A DNA stretch of 64,000 nt, from the NCBI RefSeq assembly GCF_000026145.1, contig NC_009445.1, positions 2,170,001 through 2,234,000 of the forward strand. The letters run 5' to 3'. Source of the DNA: Bradyrhizobium sp. ORS 278 (lineage in GTDB: Bacteria; Pseudomonadota; Alphaproteobacteria; Rhizobiales; Xanthobacteraceae). The stretch's first letter is position 1; each line of letters opens with the position of its first letter. Of this stretch, positions 50,713-59,612 are shown one piece after another. Position numbers and translations under genes: made by a program. A model generated the notes under the pieces. It was not told where the DNA came from and searched no databases. It saw only the letters and a list, made by a program, of their open reading frames with translations.

Positions 50713-52233
50713 ATGACGGAGGAGCTTGCTGGCGGCACTCGCGAGCGCGAGGATCTCTCCCGCATTTCCACCGGAAGCGACGGCCTCGACGATATTCTCG
50801 GCGGCGGGCTCGATGCCAATCGGCTCTATCTTTACGAGGGGCGGCCCGGGACCGGCAAGACGACGATCGCGCTGCAGTTTCTCTTGAAGGGCAAGAGTCT
50901 CGGCGAGCGGGCGCTCTACATCACGCTGTCCGAAACCAAGCGGGAGCTCGAGGTCGTCGCCGAGCGGCACAGCTGGTCGCTCGACGGCGTCGACGTGTTC
51001 GAATTGGTGCCGCCGGAGACGACGCTCGATCCGGAGCGGGAGCTCACCGTGTTTCATCCGGCGGAGGTCGAGCTCAGCGAAACCACCGGCCTGATGTTCA
51101 AGGAGGTCGAGCGCATCGATCCCGCACGCGTCGTGATCGACAGCCTGTCCGAGCTCAGGTTGCTCGCGCAGAGCCCGCTGCGCTACCGCCGCCAGGTGCT
51201 CGCCTTGAAGCATTTTTTCGCCAAGCGCAACTGCACGGTCATCCTGCTCGATGATCTCTCGTCCTCGCAGGATGACCTGCAACTGCATTCCGTGGCACAT
51301 GGCGTCGTGATGCTGGAGCAGCTTGCCATCGAATATGGCGCGGAGCGCCGCCGCCTGCGCGTGATCAAGATGCGCGGTATTTCGTTTCGCGGCGGCTTCC
51401 ACGATTTCACCATCACCGAGGGCGGGTTGCGGATCTTTCCGCGGCTCGTCGCCTCCGAGCATCACCGCTCGTTCCTGGGCGAATACACGTCGAGCGGCAA
51501 TGCAGAGCTCGATCAGCTGCTCGGCGGCGGGCTCGAACGCGGCACCAACGCATTGCTGATCGGCGCGGCCGGCGTCGGCAAATCATCGGTCGCGCTGAGC
51601 TACGCGATCGCCGCGGCCGAACGTGGCGAGCATGCCGTGTTCTTTGCCTTCGATGAGGGGCGCGGCACCGTCGAGGCGCGCGCGCGGACGCTCGGCCTGC
51701 CGCTCGAGCGGTACCTCGACTCCGGCTTGATCCGCTTCCAGCAGATCGATCCGGCCGAGCTGTCGCCCGGCGAGTTCGGCGCCATCGTCCGGCGCAGCGT
51801 CGAAGGCGACCATGCCCGCGTCATGATCATCGACAGCCTCAACGGCTATCTCAATGCGATGCCGGACGAGCGCTTCTTAATTCTGCAGATGCACGAGCTC
51901 TTGAGCTATCTCGGCCAGCAGGGCGTCCTGACCGTCCTCGTCCTTGCCCAAAACGGTTTGGTCGGGCCGATGGAGACGCCGCTGGACATCAGCTATCTCA
52001 GCGACGCGGTGCTGATGCTGCGCTACTTCGAGGTTGCCGGGACCGTGCGCCGCGCTCTGTCCGTGGTCAAGAAGCGCAGCGGCTATCACGAGCATACGAT
52101 CCGGGAGTTTCGCTTGAGCGCCAAGGGAATCACCCTCGGTCCGCCGCTGACCGATTTCAGCGGAATCTTCCTTGGCAATCCGCGCTTCTCCGGCGCCGTG
52201 ATCCCCGATGTGGACAAGCGAGATGAGCACTGA
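50713..52233 (+). CDS. KaiC-like double RecA-domain ATPase
   Basis: The product has 506 residues from ATG 50713. Domain 1 (about residues 15-240) has Walker A GRPGTGKTT and the KaiC-type opening ISTGSDGLDDILGGGLDANR. Domain 2 (about 255-490) repeats it as TSSGNAELDQLLGGGLERGT and Walker A GAAGVGKSS, with Walker B VMIIDSLNGY. The paired catalytic Glu of KaiC read SE in domain 1 (LSETK) and DE in domain 2 (FDEGR), so domain 2 looks the more intact. It overlaps the next gene, a hybrid histidine kinase, by 11 bases, implying a partner relationship in stress signalling. Confidence 0.9.
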   Translation: MTEELAGGTREREDLSRISTGSDGLDDILGGGLDANRLYLYEGRPGTGKTTIALQFLLKGKSLGERALYITLSETKRELEVVAERHSWSLDGVDVFELVPPETTLDPERELTVFHPAEVELSETTGLMFKEVERIDPARVVIDSLSELRLLAQSPLRYRRQVLALKHFFAKRNCTVILLDDLSSSQDDLQLHSVAHGVVMLEQLAIEYGAERRRLRVIKMRGISFRGGFHDFTITEGGLRIFPRLVASEHHRSFLGEYTSSGNAELDQLLGGGLERGTNALLIGAAGVGKSSVALSYAIAAAERGEHAVFFAFDEGRGTVEARARTLGLPLERYLDSGLIRFQQIDPAELSPGEFGAIVRRSVEGDHARVMIIDSLNGYLNAMPDERFLILQMHELLSYLGQQGVLTVLVLAQNGLVGPMETPLDISYLSDAVLMLRYFEVAGTVRRALSVVKKRSGYHEHTIREFRLSAKGITLGPPLTDFSGIFLGNPRFSGAVIPDVDKRDEH

Positions 52234-53920
52234 GCAGGATCAGCGCGTTCTCCTCTTCGCGCCGATCGGGCGCGATGGTCCGGCCTCCGCGGAGCTGCTA
52301 CGGAGCGCGAGGATCGATACGCAGATCTGCTCCGCCCTTACCGAGCTCGTCCATGAGTTGAGCGCGGGCGTCAGCGTGGTCGTGGTGGCGGAGGAGGGGC
52401 TGTTCGCGAGAGACACGGCGCCGCTCACCGAGTGGGTCGAGCGGCAGCCCGCGTGGTCCGATCTCCCGTTCATCGTGCTGACAAGCCATCGGGACCAACC
52501 CGCGGTCGTCGCCTGGCGCCGCAGCCTGGTGCGCGCGCTGCGCAACGTGTCGCTGCTGGAACGGCCGATCCAGCCGATCACGCTCCTGAGCGCGGTGCAA
52601 TCGGCGATGCGGGCCAGGCGTCGCCAGTATGAAATCCGCGCACTGATTCACGCACGTGAACAGGCCGCGCAGGAGCTCGAGCGACTGGTGGTGGAGCGCA
52701 CCCGCGCGCTCGCCGAGTCCAACGAACACCTCCGCCTGGAGATGGCCGAGCGCGCGCGCGTCGAGGAGACCTTGCGTCAGGCCCAGAAGATCGAGGCCAT
52801 CGGCCGGCTGACCGGCGGCGTCGCGCATGATTTCAACAATCTGCTGATGGTGATCTCGGGCGGGCTCGACATGCTGGACCGCCAGGCCGATCCGGCGCGC
52901 CGCCGCCGCCTGATGGACGGCATGATCCAGGCGGCGCAGCGTGGCGCCAGCCTGACCCGCCAGCTGCTCGCCTTTTCCCGCCGGCAGGAGCTGAAGCCCG
53001 AGCCGGTCGACATCGCCCGCCAGATCGGCGGCATGCGCGAGCTGCTCGATCGCAGCCTGCGCGGCGATGTGCACGTGCAGTTCGAGTTTCCGGAGGACCT
53101 CTGGCCGGTCGAGGTCGATCCCGGTGAGCTCGAGCTTGTCGTGCTCAACCTCGCGGTCAACGCGCGGGATGCGATGCCGACCGGCGGCACCATCGTGGTG
53201 CACGGCGAGAACCTGCCGAATTGGCGGGACGATGAGGTCGCAGGCGACTACGTCCGGCTGTCGGTGATCGACTCCGGGACCGGCATGACGGAGGAGGTCC
53301 GGGCACGCGTGTTCGAGCCGTTCTTCACGACCAAGGACATTGGCAAGGGCTCGGGTCTCGGTCTGGCCCAGGTGTACGGCTTCGCGAAGCAGTCCCGCGG
53401 CTCCGTCTGCATCGAGTCCGAGCTCGGGCGCGGCTCCGCGATTTCGCTCTACCTGCCGCGGTCGGAGCATGCCGCCTCGGGCGTCCAGCCGCACCTCCTC
53501 GATCTGCAGCGACCGAGATCGCGCCTTCACGACGAGGGGCGCGTTCTTCTGGTCGAGGATGACGACGAGGTTGCGGCGCTGGTCAGCGAGATGCTGCGCC
53601 AGCTCGGTTATGACGTGACCCGCGCCTCGAGCGCCGCCGCGGCGCTCGGCGCGCTCGCCGACGGACGTCCGGTCGATCTCGTCTTCTCCGATGTCATGAT
53701 GCCCGGGGGCATGAACGGGGTCGAGCTCGCGCGCGAGATCCAGCGGCGGCGGGTCGACATGCCGATCCTGCTCACCAGCGGCTATTCGGGAGCTGCGGTT
53801 CACGCCGCCAGGGAAGCGGGCGTCCGCATCCTGTCAAAGCCTTACCGGATCGACGAGCTGGCGGCGGCGATCGATGCGGCAAAAATGGAGAGCGAATGGA
53901 GCCGCGCGCGCAGCTCCTGA
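52223..53920 (+). CDS. Hybrid histidine kinase with C-terminal receiver
   Basis: The product has 565 residues from ATG 52223 inside the kaiC-like gene's end. Residues 1-130 resemble a receiver domain without the phosphorylatable Asp (VVVVAEEGL at that strand), followed by a coiled coil (EQAAQELERLVVERTRALAE). The HisKA box is TGGVAHDFNNLL with His202. The ATPase domain has NLAVNARDAMPTGG, DSGTGMTEEV and GSGLGLAQVYGFAKQ. The C-terminal receiver has acidic VEDDDE and phospho-Asp in VFSDVMMPGG. It is soluble. It is coupled to the KaiC-like ATPase, so KaiC-like state is the likely input. Confidence 0.92.
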   Translation: MSTEQDQRVLLFAPIGRDGPASAELLRSARIDTQICSALTELVHELSAGVSVVVVAEEGLFARDTAPLTEWVERQPAWSDLPFIVLTSHRDQPAVVAWRRSLVRALRNVSLLERPIQPITLLSAVQSAMRARRRQYEIRALIHAREQAAQELERLVVERTRALAESNEHLRLEMAERARVEETLRQAQKIEAIGRLTGGVAHDFNNLLMVISGGLDMLDRQADPARRRRLMDGMIQAAQRGASLTRQLLAFSRRQELKPEPVDIARQIGGMRELLDRSLRGDVHVQFEFPEDLWPVEVDPGELELVVLNLAVNARDAMPTGGTIVVHGENLPNWRDDEVAGDYVRLSVIDSGTGMTEEVRARVFEPFFTTKDIGKGSGLGLAQVYGFAKQSRGSVCIESELGRGSAISLYLPRSEHAASGVQPHLLDLQRPRSRLHDEGRVLLVEDDDEVAALVSEMLRQLGYDVTRASSAAAALGALADGRPVDLVFSDVMMPGGMNGVELAREIQRRRVDMPILLTSGYSGAAVHAAREAGVRILSKPYRIDELAAAIDAAKMESEWSRARSS

Positions 53921-53961
53921 ACCCGCGCGGCCCTCTCATGTGCTGACGTGATGCCGGACGC

Positions 53962-55362
53962 TTACGATAGCGTCGGCGCCGCCTCGGCGGCGGCATGCTC
54001 GACCGCAGCGGCCGCATCCAGCACGAGATCCTCGCGGAAGCGCGGTCCCACGATTTGAACGCCGATCGGAATGCCCTCGTGCACGCCCGTCGGCACGCTG
54101 ATCGACGGCAGCCCGAGATACGCGGTCGCGAACAGGAAGACGTGCGAGCGATACAGCCGGTCGACGCTGGCGTCGCTGTCGAGATCGACGCCATAGGGCA
54201 GCGCCGTCTCCATCGCCACGGGGCAGAGTACCAGCGGGTGCTCCTGCATGAACAGCTGCCAGCGCCGCAGATAGGTCGCGCGCGCCGAAGACGCCTTGAT
54301 CAGTCCGGTGACGTCGAGCTCAGGCGTGCGGTTCATCATCAGCGCGAAGGCGCGCCGCGCCAGCGCGTCGCCATGCTGCTCCACTTGCGAAGCCAGCGTC
54401 ACGCGCGCCTCGCCTTGTGCGAAATCATTCCAGGCCTGCGCAGCGGCGGCGACATCCGGCGGATCGCGCCACGTCACCTCATAGCCTGCGCGGTGCAGGA
54501 TCGCCGCGGCCTTGCGCACGGCCGCCTCGACCTCCGGCGCCATGCCGACGCCCGCGGGATCGAGGCAGGCGGCGACGCCGGGATGATCGATGCGCGGGCC
54601 CTCGAGCGGCATCGCGACGTGCCAGGGATCGCGCGGATCGGGCGCGGCCATCGCGGCCAGCGCCAGCCTTGCGTCTTCGACGTTGCGCGTGATCGCGCCC
54701 TGCACCGAGATCAGCTGCAGCGACAATTGCCGCTCGGACGGCGCGGTGCCGTTGAATGCCGGCACGCGGCCGAAGGATGGGCGCAGGCCCACGGTGCCGG
54801 TGCAATAGGCCGGATAGCGGATCGAGCCGCCGCCGTCATTGCCATGTGCGATCGCGCACATGCCGGTCGCCGCTGCGACCGCCGCGCCGCCGCTGGAGCC
54901 GCCCGGCGTGCGGCCGGGCCGCCACGGGTTGAGCGTGCGGCCGTGCAGCTCGTTGTCGGTGAACCAGCGCATCGAGAATGCCGGCGTGTTGGTGCGGCCG
55001 ATGATCACGGCGCCCGCCTTGCGCAGATTGGCGACGACCGGCGCGTCGTCCGCGGCGATGTTGTCCTTGAAGGCGACGACGCCGTTGGTGGTCGGCAGGC
55101 CCTTCTGGTCGACATTGATCTTGGTCGTCACCGGCACGCCGTGCAGCGGCCCCAGCGTGGTCCCCGCGGCCACCATGCGGTCAGCGAGGTCGGCCGCCGC
55201 GAGCGCCTCCTCCGCCTGCACCGAGACCACGGCGTTGAACTCGGGATTGACCGCGCCGATGCGGTCGAGACAGGCCGTCACGGCCTCGCGACTCGTGACC
55301 TCTTTGTTGCGGATGGCGGATGCGAGTTGCGTGGCCGACCAGCGCCACAGCGGGGTATCCAT
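53962..55362 (-). CDS. Amidase (amidase signature family)
   Basis: The product has 466 residues from ATG 55362 (MDTPLWRWSATQLASAIRNK); ATG 55386 is an alternative. The Ser-cisSer-Lys triad is present: Lys in GVPVTTKINVDQKG, the Gly/Ser-rich core TPGGSSGGAAVAAATG, and the nucleophile region GNDGGGSIRYPAYCTGTVGL. A C-terminal IPIGVQIVGPRFREDLVLD is typical of AS amidases. It hydrolyses an unknown amide and is not part of a gatCAB set here. It is divergent from the PAS kinase and convergent with the hybrid kinase. Confidence 0.9.
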   Translation of the reverse strand: MDTPLWRWSATQLASAIRNKEVTSREAVTACLDRIGAVNPEFNAVVSVQAEEALAAADLADRMVAAGTTLGPLHGVPVTTKINVDQKGLPTTNGVVAFKDNIAADDAPVVANLRKAGAVIIGRTNTPAFSMRWFTDNELHGRTLNPWRPGRTPGGSSGGAAVAAATGMCAIAHGNDGGGSIRYPAYCTGTVGLRPSFGRVPAFNGTAPSERQLSLQLISVQGAITRNVEDARLALAAMAAPDPRDPWHVAMPLEGPRIDHPGVAACLDPAGVGMAPEVEAAVRKAAAILHRAGYEVTWRDPPDVAAAAQAWNDFAQGEARVTLASQVEQHGDALARRAFALMMNRTPELDVTGLIKASSARATYLRRWQLFMQEHPLVLCPVAMETALPYGVDLDSDASVDRLYRSHVFLFATAYLGLPSISVPTGVHEGIPIGVQIVGPRFREDLVLDAAAAVEHAAAEAAPTLS

Positions 55363-55494
55363 GCGAAGCGAACCTTTGTGATCCAAACCAATGATTCAGC
55401 CGCGAAGCAGGGCGCGCAGCCCCAGCGTCACGTCCTAACCGCGCGAGCATAGGTGACTCGGCGGCCATGGGCGAAAAATTGTGTTCCTCTGGCG

Positions 55495-55519
55495 GGAACT
55501 TTGCCCTCACGCGGCCGTT
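55495..55519 (+). promoter_or_regulatory. EcfG-type promoter for the PAS histidine kinase gene
   Basis: GGAAC (55495-55499), 16 bases, CGTT (55516-55519): an exact consensus match, 78 bases upstream of the ATG at 55597. Confidence 0.65.
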
Positions 55520-55596
55520 ACGTCGATGCGTCCGCTCCCGCCTGTCCGCGATGGTGCGCGATGAGGCGGCAATGTCGCTGCCGGCCAGGGGGATGG

Positions 55597-57609
55597 ATGA
55601 TCAGTCGTGAGTTCGGGCGGACCTTCTGGCGCAATCAGACCTCTGTCGATTACGCGCTTGCGGACCTCGCCGCGGGCCGCCTCGAGGATCATGATTTCCG
55701 GCTGCTCGCGGACGGCATTCCCACGCTGTGCTGGATCGCCAATGGCGACGGCTACATCGTCTGGTACAATCGCCGCTGGCACGAATACTGCGGCAGCACG
55801 CCGACGCAGATGGAAGGCTGGGGCTGGCAGTCGGTGCACGACCCCGCGCAGCTTCCCTCCGTGATGCAGCGCTGGCAGGCCTCGATCGCCACCGGCGAGC
55901 CGTTCGAGATGACGTTTCCGCTGCGCGGCGCCGACGGAGTCTTCCGCCCATTCCTCACCCGGATCCAGCCGATGCGCGACGCCTCGGGCCGGATCCGCCG
56001 TTGGTTCGGCGTGAACACCGAAGTGTCGGCGCAGGTCCAGGCCGAGCAGGCGCTGCGCGACAGCGAGACGCAGGCGCGTGCCGATGCGGAGCGCATCCAG
56101 CTCGCGCTGGCGGCGGGCGCCATCATCGGCACCTGGGTCTGGGACATCCCCGCCAACCGCTTCACCATCGACGAGAATTTTGCGGTCAATTTCGGTCTCG
56201 ATCCCGCGCTCGGGCGCGAAGGCCTGAGCCTCGAGCAGGTCACGATGACCGTGCACCCGGACGATCAGGCCGGGCTCGCCGCCGCCATTCAGGACGCCCT
56301 GACGCGCGGCGGCGACTACGCGCACCAATATCGCGTCCGCCGTCGCGATGGCCGCTATCACTGGATCGAGGCCAACGGCCGCGTCGAATTGCGCGACGGC
56401 AAGCCGGTGCGCTTCCCCGGCGTTCTGCTCGACGTCAACGCGCGTCACGCCGCCGAGGCGGCGCTGCGCGAGACCGAGGAGCGGCTGCGGCTGGCGACCC
56501 AGGTCGCCGAGATCGGCTTCTGGGACTACGATCCCGCGACCGGCGTGCTGATCTGGCCGCCACTCGTCCGGGCGATGTTCGGCGTCGCCGAGGACGTGCC
56601 GGTCACGATCGCGGACTTCTACGAAGGCCTGCATCCGGACGACCGCGAGCCGACGACGGCCGCCTTCGCCGCCGCCGCCGATCCCGCCCAGCGGGCGCTC
56701 TACGACGTCGAGTATCGCACCATCGGCAAGAACGACGGCGCGCTGCGCTGGGTCGCCGCCAAGGGTCGCGGCCTGTTCGACGAGGCCGGTCATTGCGTGC
56801 GCCTGATCGGCACGGCGATCGATATCACCGCGCGCAAGACCGCTGAGGCGCGGCTGCGCGATCTCAACGAGCGGCTGGAGGTCGCCAATGAGGAGATCAA
56901 GCGCTACGCTCATGTGGTGAGCCACGATCTGCGCGCGCCGCTCGTCAACATCATGGGCTTCGCCCAGGAGCTGCAGAGCCAGCGCGACGAGATGTTCGCC
57001 GCCGGGCAGCTGCCCAAGGCCGATCCGCAGCGTGTGCAGGCCGAGCGCGATTTCGACGAGTCGCTGTCCTTCATCCGCGCCGCGACGCAGAAGATGGACG
57101 GCCTGATCACCGCCATCCTCAAAGTGTCGCGCCATGGCCAGCAGCCGCTGCATCCCGAGCCGCTCGACATGGAGGCTCTGGTGAGGAAGCTCGCCGATGC
57201 CATTCGTCATCAGACCGAGACGGCGGGCGCCGTCATCACCATCGAGCCGTTGCCGTCGCTGGTGGCGGATCCGCTCGCGGTCGGTCAGATCTTCGGCAAC
57301 CTGCTCGACAATGCGGTCAAATATCTCGATCCCGACCGCCCCGGCCGCATCACGGTCTCTGGCGAGGCGCGCGGCCGTGAGGTGGTCGTCCATGTCGCCG
57401 ACAACGGCCGGGGCATCCGCCCGGAGGACCAGGCGCGGGTGTTCGAGCTGTTTCAGCGCGCCGGCCAGCGCGACCAGCCCGGCGAGGGCATCGGCCTTGC
57501 GCATGTGAAGTCCTTGGTCGGGCGCATGCACGGCAACATCTCGCTGACATCGGAGGCCGGCGTCGGCACGACGTTCACCGTGACCTTGCCGCGCACGCCT
57601 GCGAACTAA
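55597..57609 (+). CDS. Multi-PAS sensor histidine kinase
   Basis: The product has 670 residues from ATG 55597 after CAGGGGG; the frame is open 48 codons upstream without support. There are no transmembrane segments. Three PAS/PAC modules run at about residues 30-150 (LLADGIPTLCWIANGDGYIV), 165-285 (GAIIGTWVWDIPANRF) and 295-420 (VAEIGFWDYDPATGVLIWPP). A coiled coil then leads to the HisKA box VVSHDLRAPLVNIMGF and the ATPase domain NLLDNAVKYLD, DNGRGIRPEDQ, and GEGIGLAHVKSL. It is a cytoplasmic sensor of unknown cue with no adjacent response regulator. Its EcfG-type promoter suggests a stress role. Confidence 0.92.
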   Translation: MISREFGRTFWRNQTSVDYALADLAAGRLEDHDFRLLADGIPTLCWIANGDGYIVWYNRRWHEYCGSTPTQMEGWGWQSVHDPAQLPSVMQRWQASIATGEPFEMTFPLRGADGVFRPFLTRIQPMRDASGRIRRWFGVNTEVSAQVQAEQALRDSETQARADAERIQLALAAGAIIGTWVWDIPANRFTIDENFAVNFGLDPALGREGLSLEQVTMTVHPDDQAGLAAAIQDALTRGGDYAHQYRVRRRDGRYHWIEANGRVELRDGKPVRFPGVLLDVNARHAAEAALRETEERLRLATQVAEIGFWDYDPATGVLIWPPLVRAMFGVAEDVPVTIADFYEGLHPDDREPTTAAFAAAADPAQRALYDVEYRTIGKNDGALRWVAAKGRGLFDEAGHCVRLIGTAIDITARKTAEARLRDLNERLEVANEEIKRYAHVVSHDLRAPLVNIMGFAQELQSQRDEMFAAGQLPKADPQRVQAERDFDESLSFIRAATQKMDGLITAILKVSRHGQQPLHPEPLDMEALVRKLADAIRHQTETAGAVITIEPLPSLVADPLAVGQIFGNLLDNAVKYLDPDRPGRITVSGEARGREVVVHVADNGRGIRPEDQARVFELFQRAGQRDQPGEGIGLAHVKSLVGRMHGNISLTSEAGVGTTFTVTLPRTPAN

Positions 57610-57717
57610 GCGCGCCCGCAAATCAGTCCTGCGTGGAACGCAGGACGATTTTGATTTGCCGCAACGGCGGCGGCTCTCCTTTCGTCAACATGGCGTCGAC
57701 GAAAAGGAGATCTATCG

Positions 57718-58188
57718 ATGTGGCTCACCAAGGACGACTTCCGCATCAAGGCGGACAATTTTGATTTGTCGAATGGCCTGAACATTCTTCGCATCATCTG
57801 CGGATTGTTTCTGTTTCCGCACGTCGCCGGGAAATTCGCCGGCGGCGCGGTGTCTGCGGCGACAGCCGGCTTCTTCGCCAAGGCCGGCTTTCATCCGCCG
57901 GAGGTCTGGGTCGTGCTTGCCGCCGCGTCCGAATGCGCCGCCGGCATCGCTTTGGTCCTCGGCATCTGCACCCGCTTCGCCGCGCTCGGCGCCACCGTGC
58001 TGCTGCTGTTCGCCGTCTACGCGCTGCAGGTCGTGAAGGGCTTTGGCTGGACCTGGAATACCGGCGGCTATGAATACCCGGTGTTCTGGGCGATCACCTC
58101 GCTCGCGGTCGGCATCGAGGCCTGGAAGGCGCATCTCGTCAAGGCGAGGCCGCGCGTTTCCGTCGTGCCCGCGAGCGCCGGCGCCTGA
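57718..58188 (+). CDS. DoxX family membrane protein
   Basis: The 156-residue protein follows AAAAGGAG. It has four hydrophobic helices: LNILRIICGLFLFPHVAGKF, VWVVLAAASECAAGIALVLG, RFAALGATVLLLFAVYALQV and YPVFWAITSLAVGIEAW. This four-helix layout with an early Gly-Leu-Phe-x-x-His segment fits DoxX/DoxD-type proteins, sometimes linked to quinone or thiosulfate redox and oxidative stress. The precise role is unknown. It is followed by a terminator, so it is monocistronic. Confidence 0.88.
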   Translation: MWLTKDDFRIKADNFDLSNGLNILRIICGLFLFPHVAGKFAGGAVSAATAGFFAKAGFHPPEVWVVLAAASECAAGIALVLGICTRFAALGATVLLLFAVYALQVVKGFGWTWNTGGYEYPVFWAITSLAVGIEAWKAHLVKARPRVSVVPASAGA

Positions 58189-58220
58189 GCGGCGTACCAG
58201 CATCGCACGAGCGAACCCCA

Positions 58221-58243
58221 GCCGCCCACGGGCGGCTTTTTCC
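58221..58243 (+). terminator. Rho-independent terminator after doxX-family gene
   Basis: A 7-bp GC stem, GCCGCCC (58221-58227) with GGGCGGC (58230-58236), is followed by TTTTT. It is a textbook intrinsic terminator 32 bases after the stop. Confidence 0.85.
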
Positions 58244-58369
58244 TCGGAGTTGCTGCGGCCGGATTACACGGACCTGCGACACCCAATGCGCCGTAGATAA
58301 TCATGGAGACATTTGTCGGAAGAGCGGTTGTCGGATCGTCCTCCGAGCGTCCAACCAGGAGGAACTGAC

Positions 58370-59107
58370 ATGACCATCCCGAGGATCGTCGATCTTGACG
58401 CATGGACCGAGGCGCATCGCGCCCATCTCCTCAAGGAAAAGGCCTTCATGCGGCAACGTGATGCGCTGGCAGCCGAGCGTCGGGCGCTGCCCTGGCTCAG
58501 GGTCGAGAAGGATTATCTGTTCCAGGCGCCGCAGGGGTCCGTCAGTCTCGGCGGGCTGTTTCAGGGCCGTAGCCAACTGATCGTCTACCATTTCATGATG
58601 GCGCCCGGCGATCCGCACCGCTGTCCCGGTTGCTCCTTCCTGTGCGACCATATTGACGGCGCCAACCAGCATCTCGCCCATCACGACGTCAGCCTGGTCG
58701 CCGTATCGCGTGCCCCGCTCGCCGAGATCGTGCCGTTCAAGACGCGGATGGGCTGGGCGTTCGATTGGGTGTCCTCGTACGGAAGCGACTTCAATTTCGA
58801 CTTCCAGGTCTCGTTCTCTGACGAGCAGATCGCCACGGGACAGGCGATCTACAATTTTGCGCCGCTGCGTCGTGGCTCGCACGAGCTTCCGGGCCTCACC
58901 GTATTCACCAGGGACGCGGCCGGCGACATCTTCTGCACATTCCAGGTCCGCTCCCGCGGCGGCGATCCACTGATCGGCGCCTATCATTATCTCGATCTCA
59001 CGCCCAAGGGCCGCAACGAGACCGGTCGCGGCAATCTCTCGGACTGGGTCCGCCTGCACGACGAATATGAGGATAGCAACACGCGAAGCGGCGATCGCGG
59101 GCACTAG
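58370..59107 (+). CDS. DUF899 (thioredoxin-like) family protein
   Basis: The product has 245 residues from ATG 58370 after AGGAGG; the frame is open 19 codons upstream but the family begins here. The pattern LPWLRVEKDYLFQAPQG, QLIVYHFMMAPGDPHRCPGC (CxxC-like CPGCSFLCD), and GWAFDWVSSYGSDFNFDF matches DUF899, a predicted thioredoxin-fold family with uncertain dithiol activity. YHYLDLTPKGRNE near the C-terminus is conserved. It is cytoplasmic and probably monocistronic. Confidence 0.88.
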   Translation: MTIPRIVDLDAWTEAHRAHLLKEKAFMRQRDALAAERRALPWLRVEKDYLFQAPQGSVSLGGLFQGRSQLIVYHFMMAPGDPHRCPGCSFLCDHIDGANQHLAHHDVSLVAVSRAPLAEIVPFKTRMGWAFDWVSSYGSDFNFDFQVSFSDEQIATGQAIYNFAPLRRGSHELPGLTVFTRDAAGDIFCTFQVRSRGGDPLIGAYHYLDLTPKGRNETGRGNLSDWVRLHDEYEDSNTRSGDRGH

Positions 59108-59121
59108 TCCTACGAGCGTGG

Positions 59122-59147
59122 GGCGGATCAGCGCAGCGTGATCCGCC
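59122..59147. repeat. Perfect 9-bp hairpin repeat (GGCGGATCA type)
   Basis: GGCGGATCA (59122-59130) pairs with TGATCCGCC (59139-59147) across GCGCAGCG. It is a common short palindromic repeat in Bradyrhizobium intergenic DNA and could also end the DUF899 transcript. Confidence 0.7.
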
Positions 59148-59240
59148 GCCTGCTCGATCGCGGTGACAATGCAACTATCGAGAGCAACGGACCGCGTGCA
59201 TGGTCACCGACATCGCGCGGCCTGTCACGAATCGCCCGCC

Positions 59241-59528
59241 TTAGTAGATGCGGACGTGATTGGCCTCGAACGTGACCTGGAAGTTGTTGGGATTCTGCAG
59301 CGTCAAGGTCAGAACGGTTCCGACGCCGGCTGTCGTGTCCCAGACCACGGTCCTGGCCGTCTGGCGCAGCGGCTCCATCGCGCGATGGTTCTTGTCGAAA
59401 TGCGGAGCGATCGAGACGTCAAAGAACTCATCGGGAGTCTTCGAGTCACGTCCCCACCAGAACGTGAACTGCTGGGTGGCGTGGGCGGGAATCGAATAGG
59501 TGCCGCGCTTGTAGTCGATGTTGGCCAT
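59241..59528 (-). CDS. Small beta-rich hypothetical protein, 95 aa
   Basis: AAGGAAC lies just before ATG 59528. The sequence alternates hydrophobic and polar residues through several predicted strands (YSIPAHATQQFTFWWG, ARTVVWDTTAGVGTVLTLTL, NFQVTFEANHVRIY) with no signal peptide, Cys or helix-rich part, suggesting a compact beta sandwich of about 95 residues. I do not recognise the family. It stands between the DUF899 gene and the CysE-like gene, on the same strand as the latter. Confidence 0.7.
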   Translation of the reverse strand: MANIDYKRGTYSIPAHATQQFTFWWGRDSKTPDEFFDVSIAPHFDKNHRAMEPLRQTARTVVWDTTAGVGTVLTLTLQNPNNFQVTFEANHVRIY

Positions 59529-59612
59529 GGGTCCGGTTCCTTGTTGTCATCCGTCGCGACGATGCGACGCCGGACGATTGCAACTCCGGAGTGTGGACGG
59601 CTGTGAGCTGCC

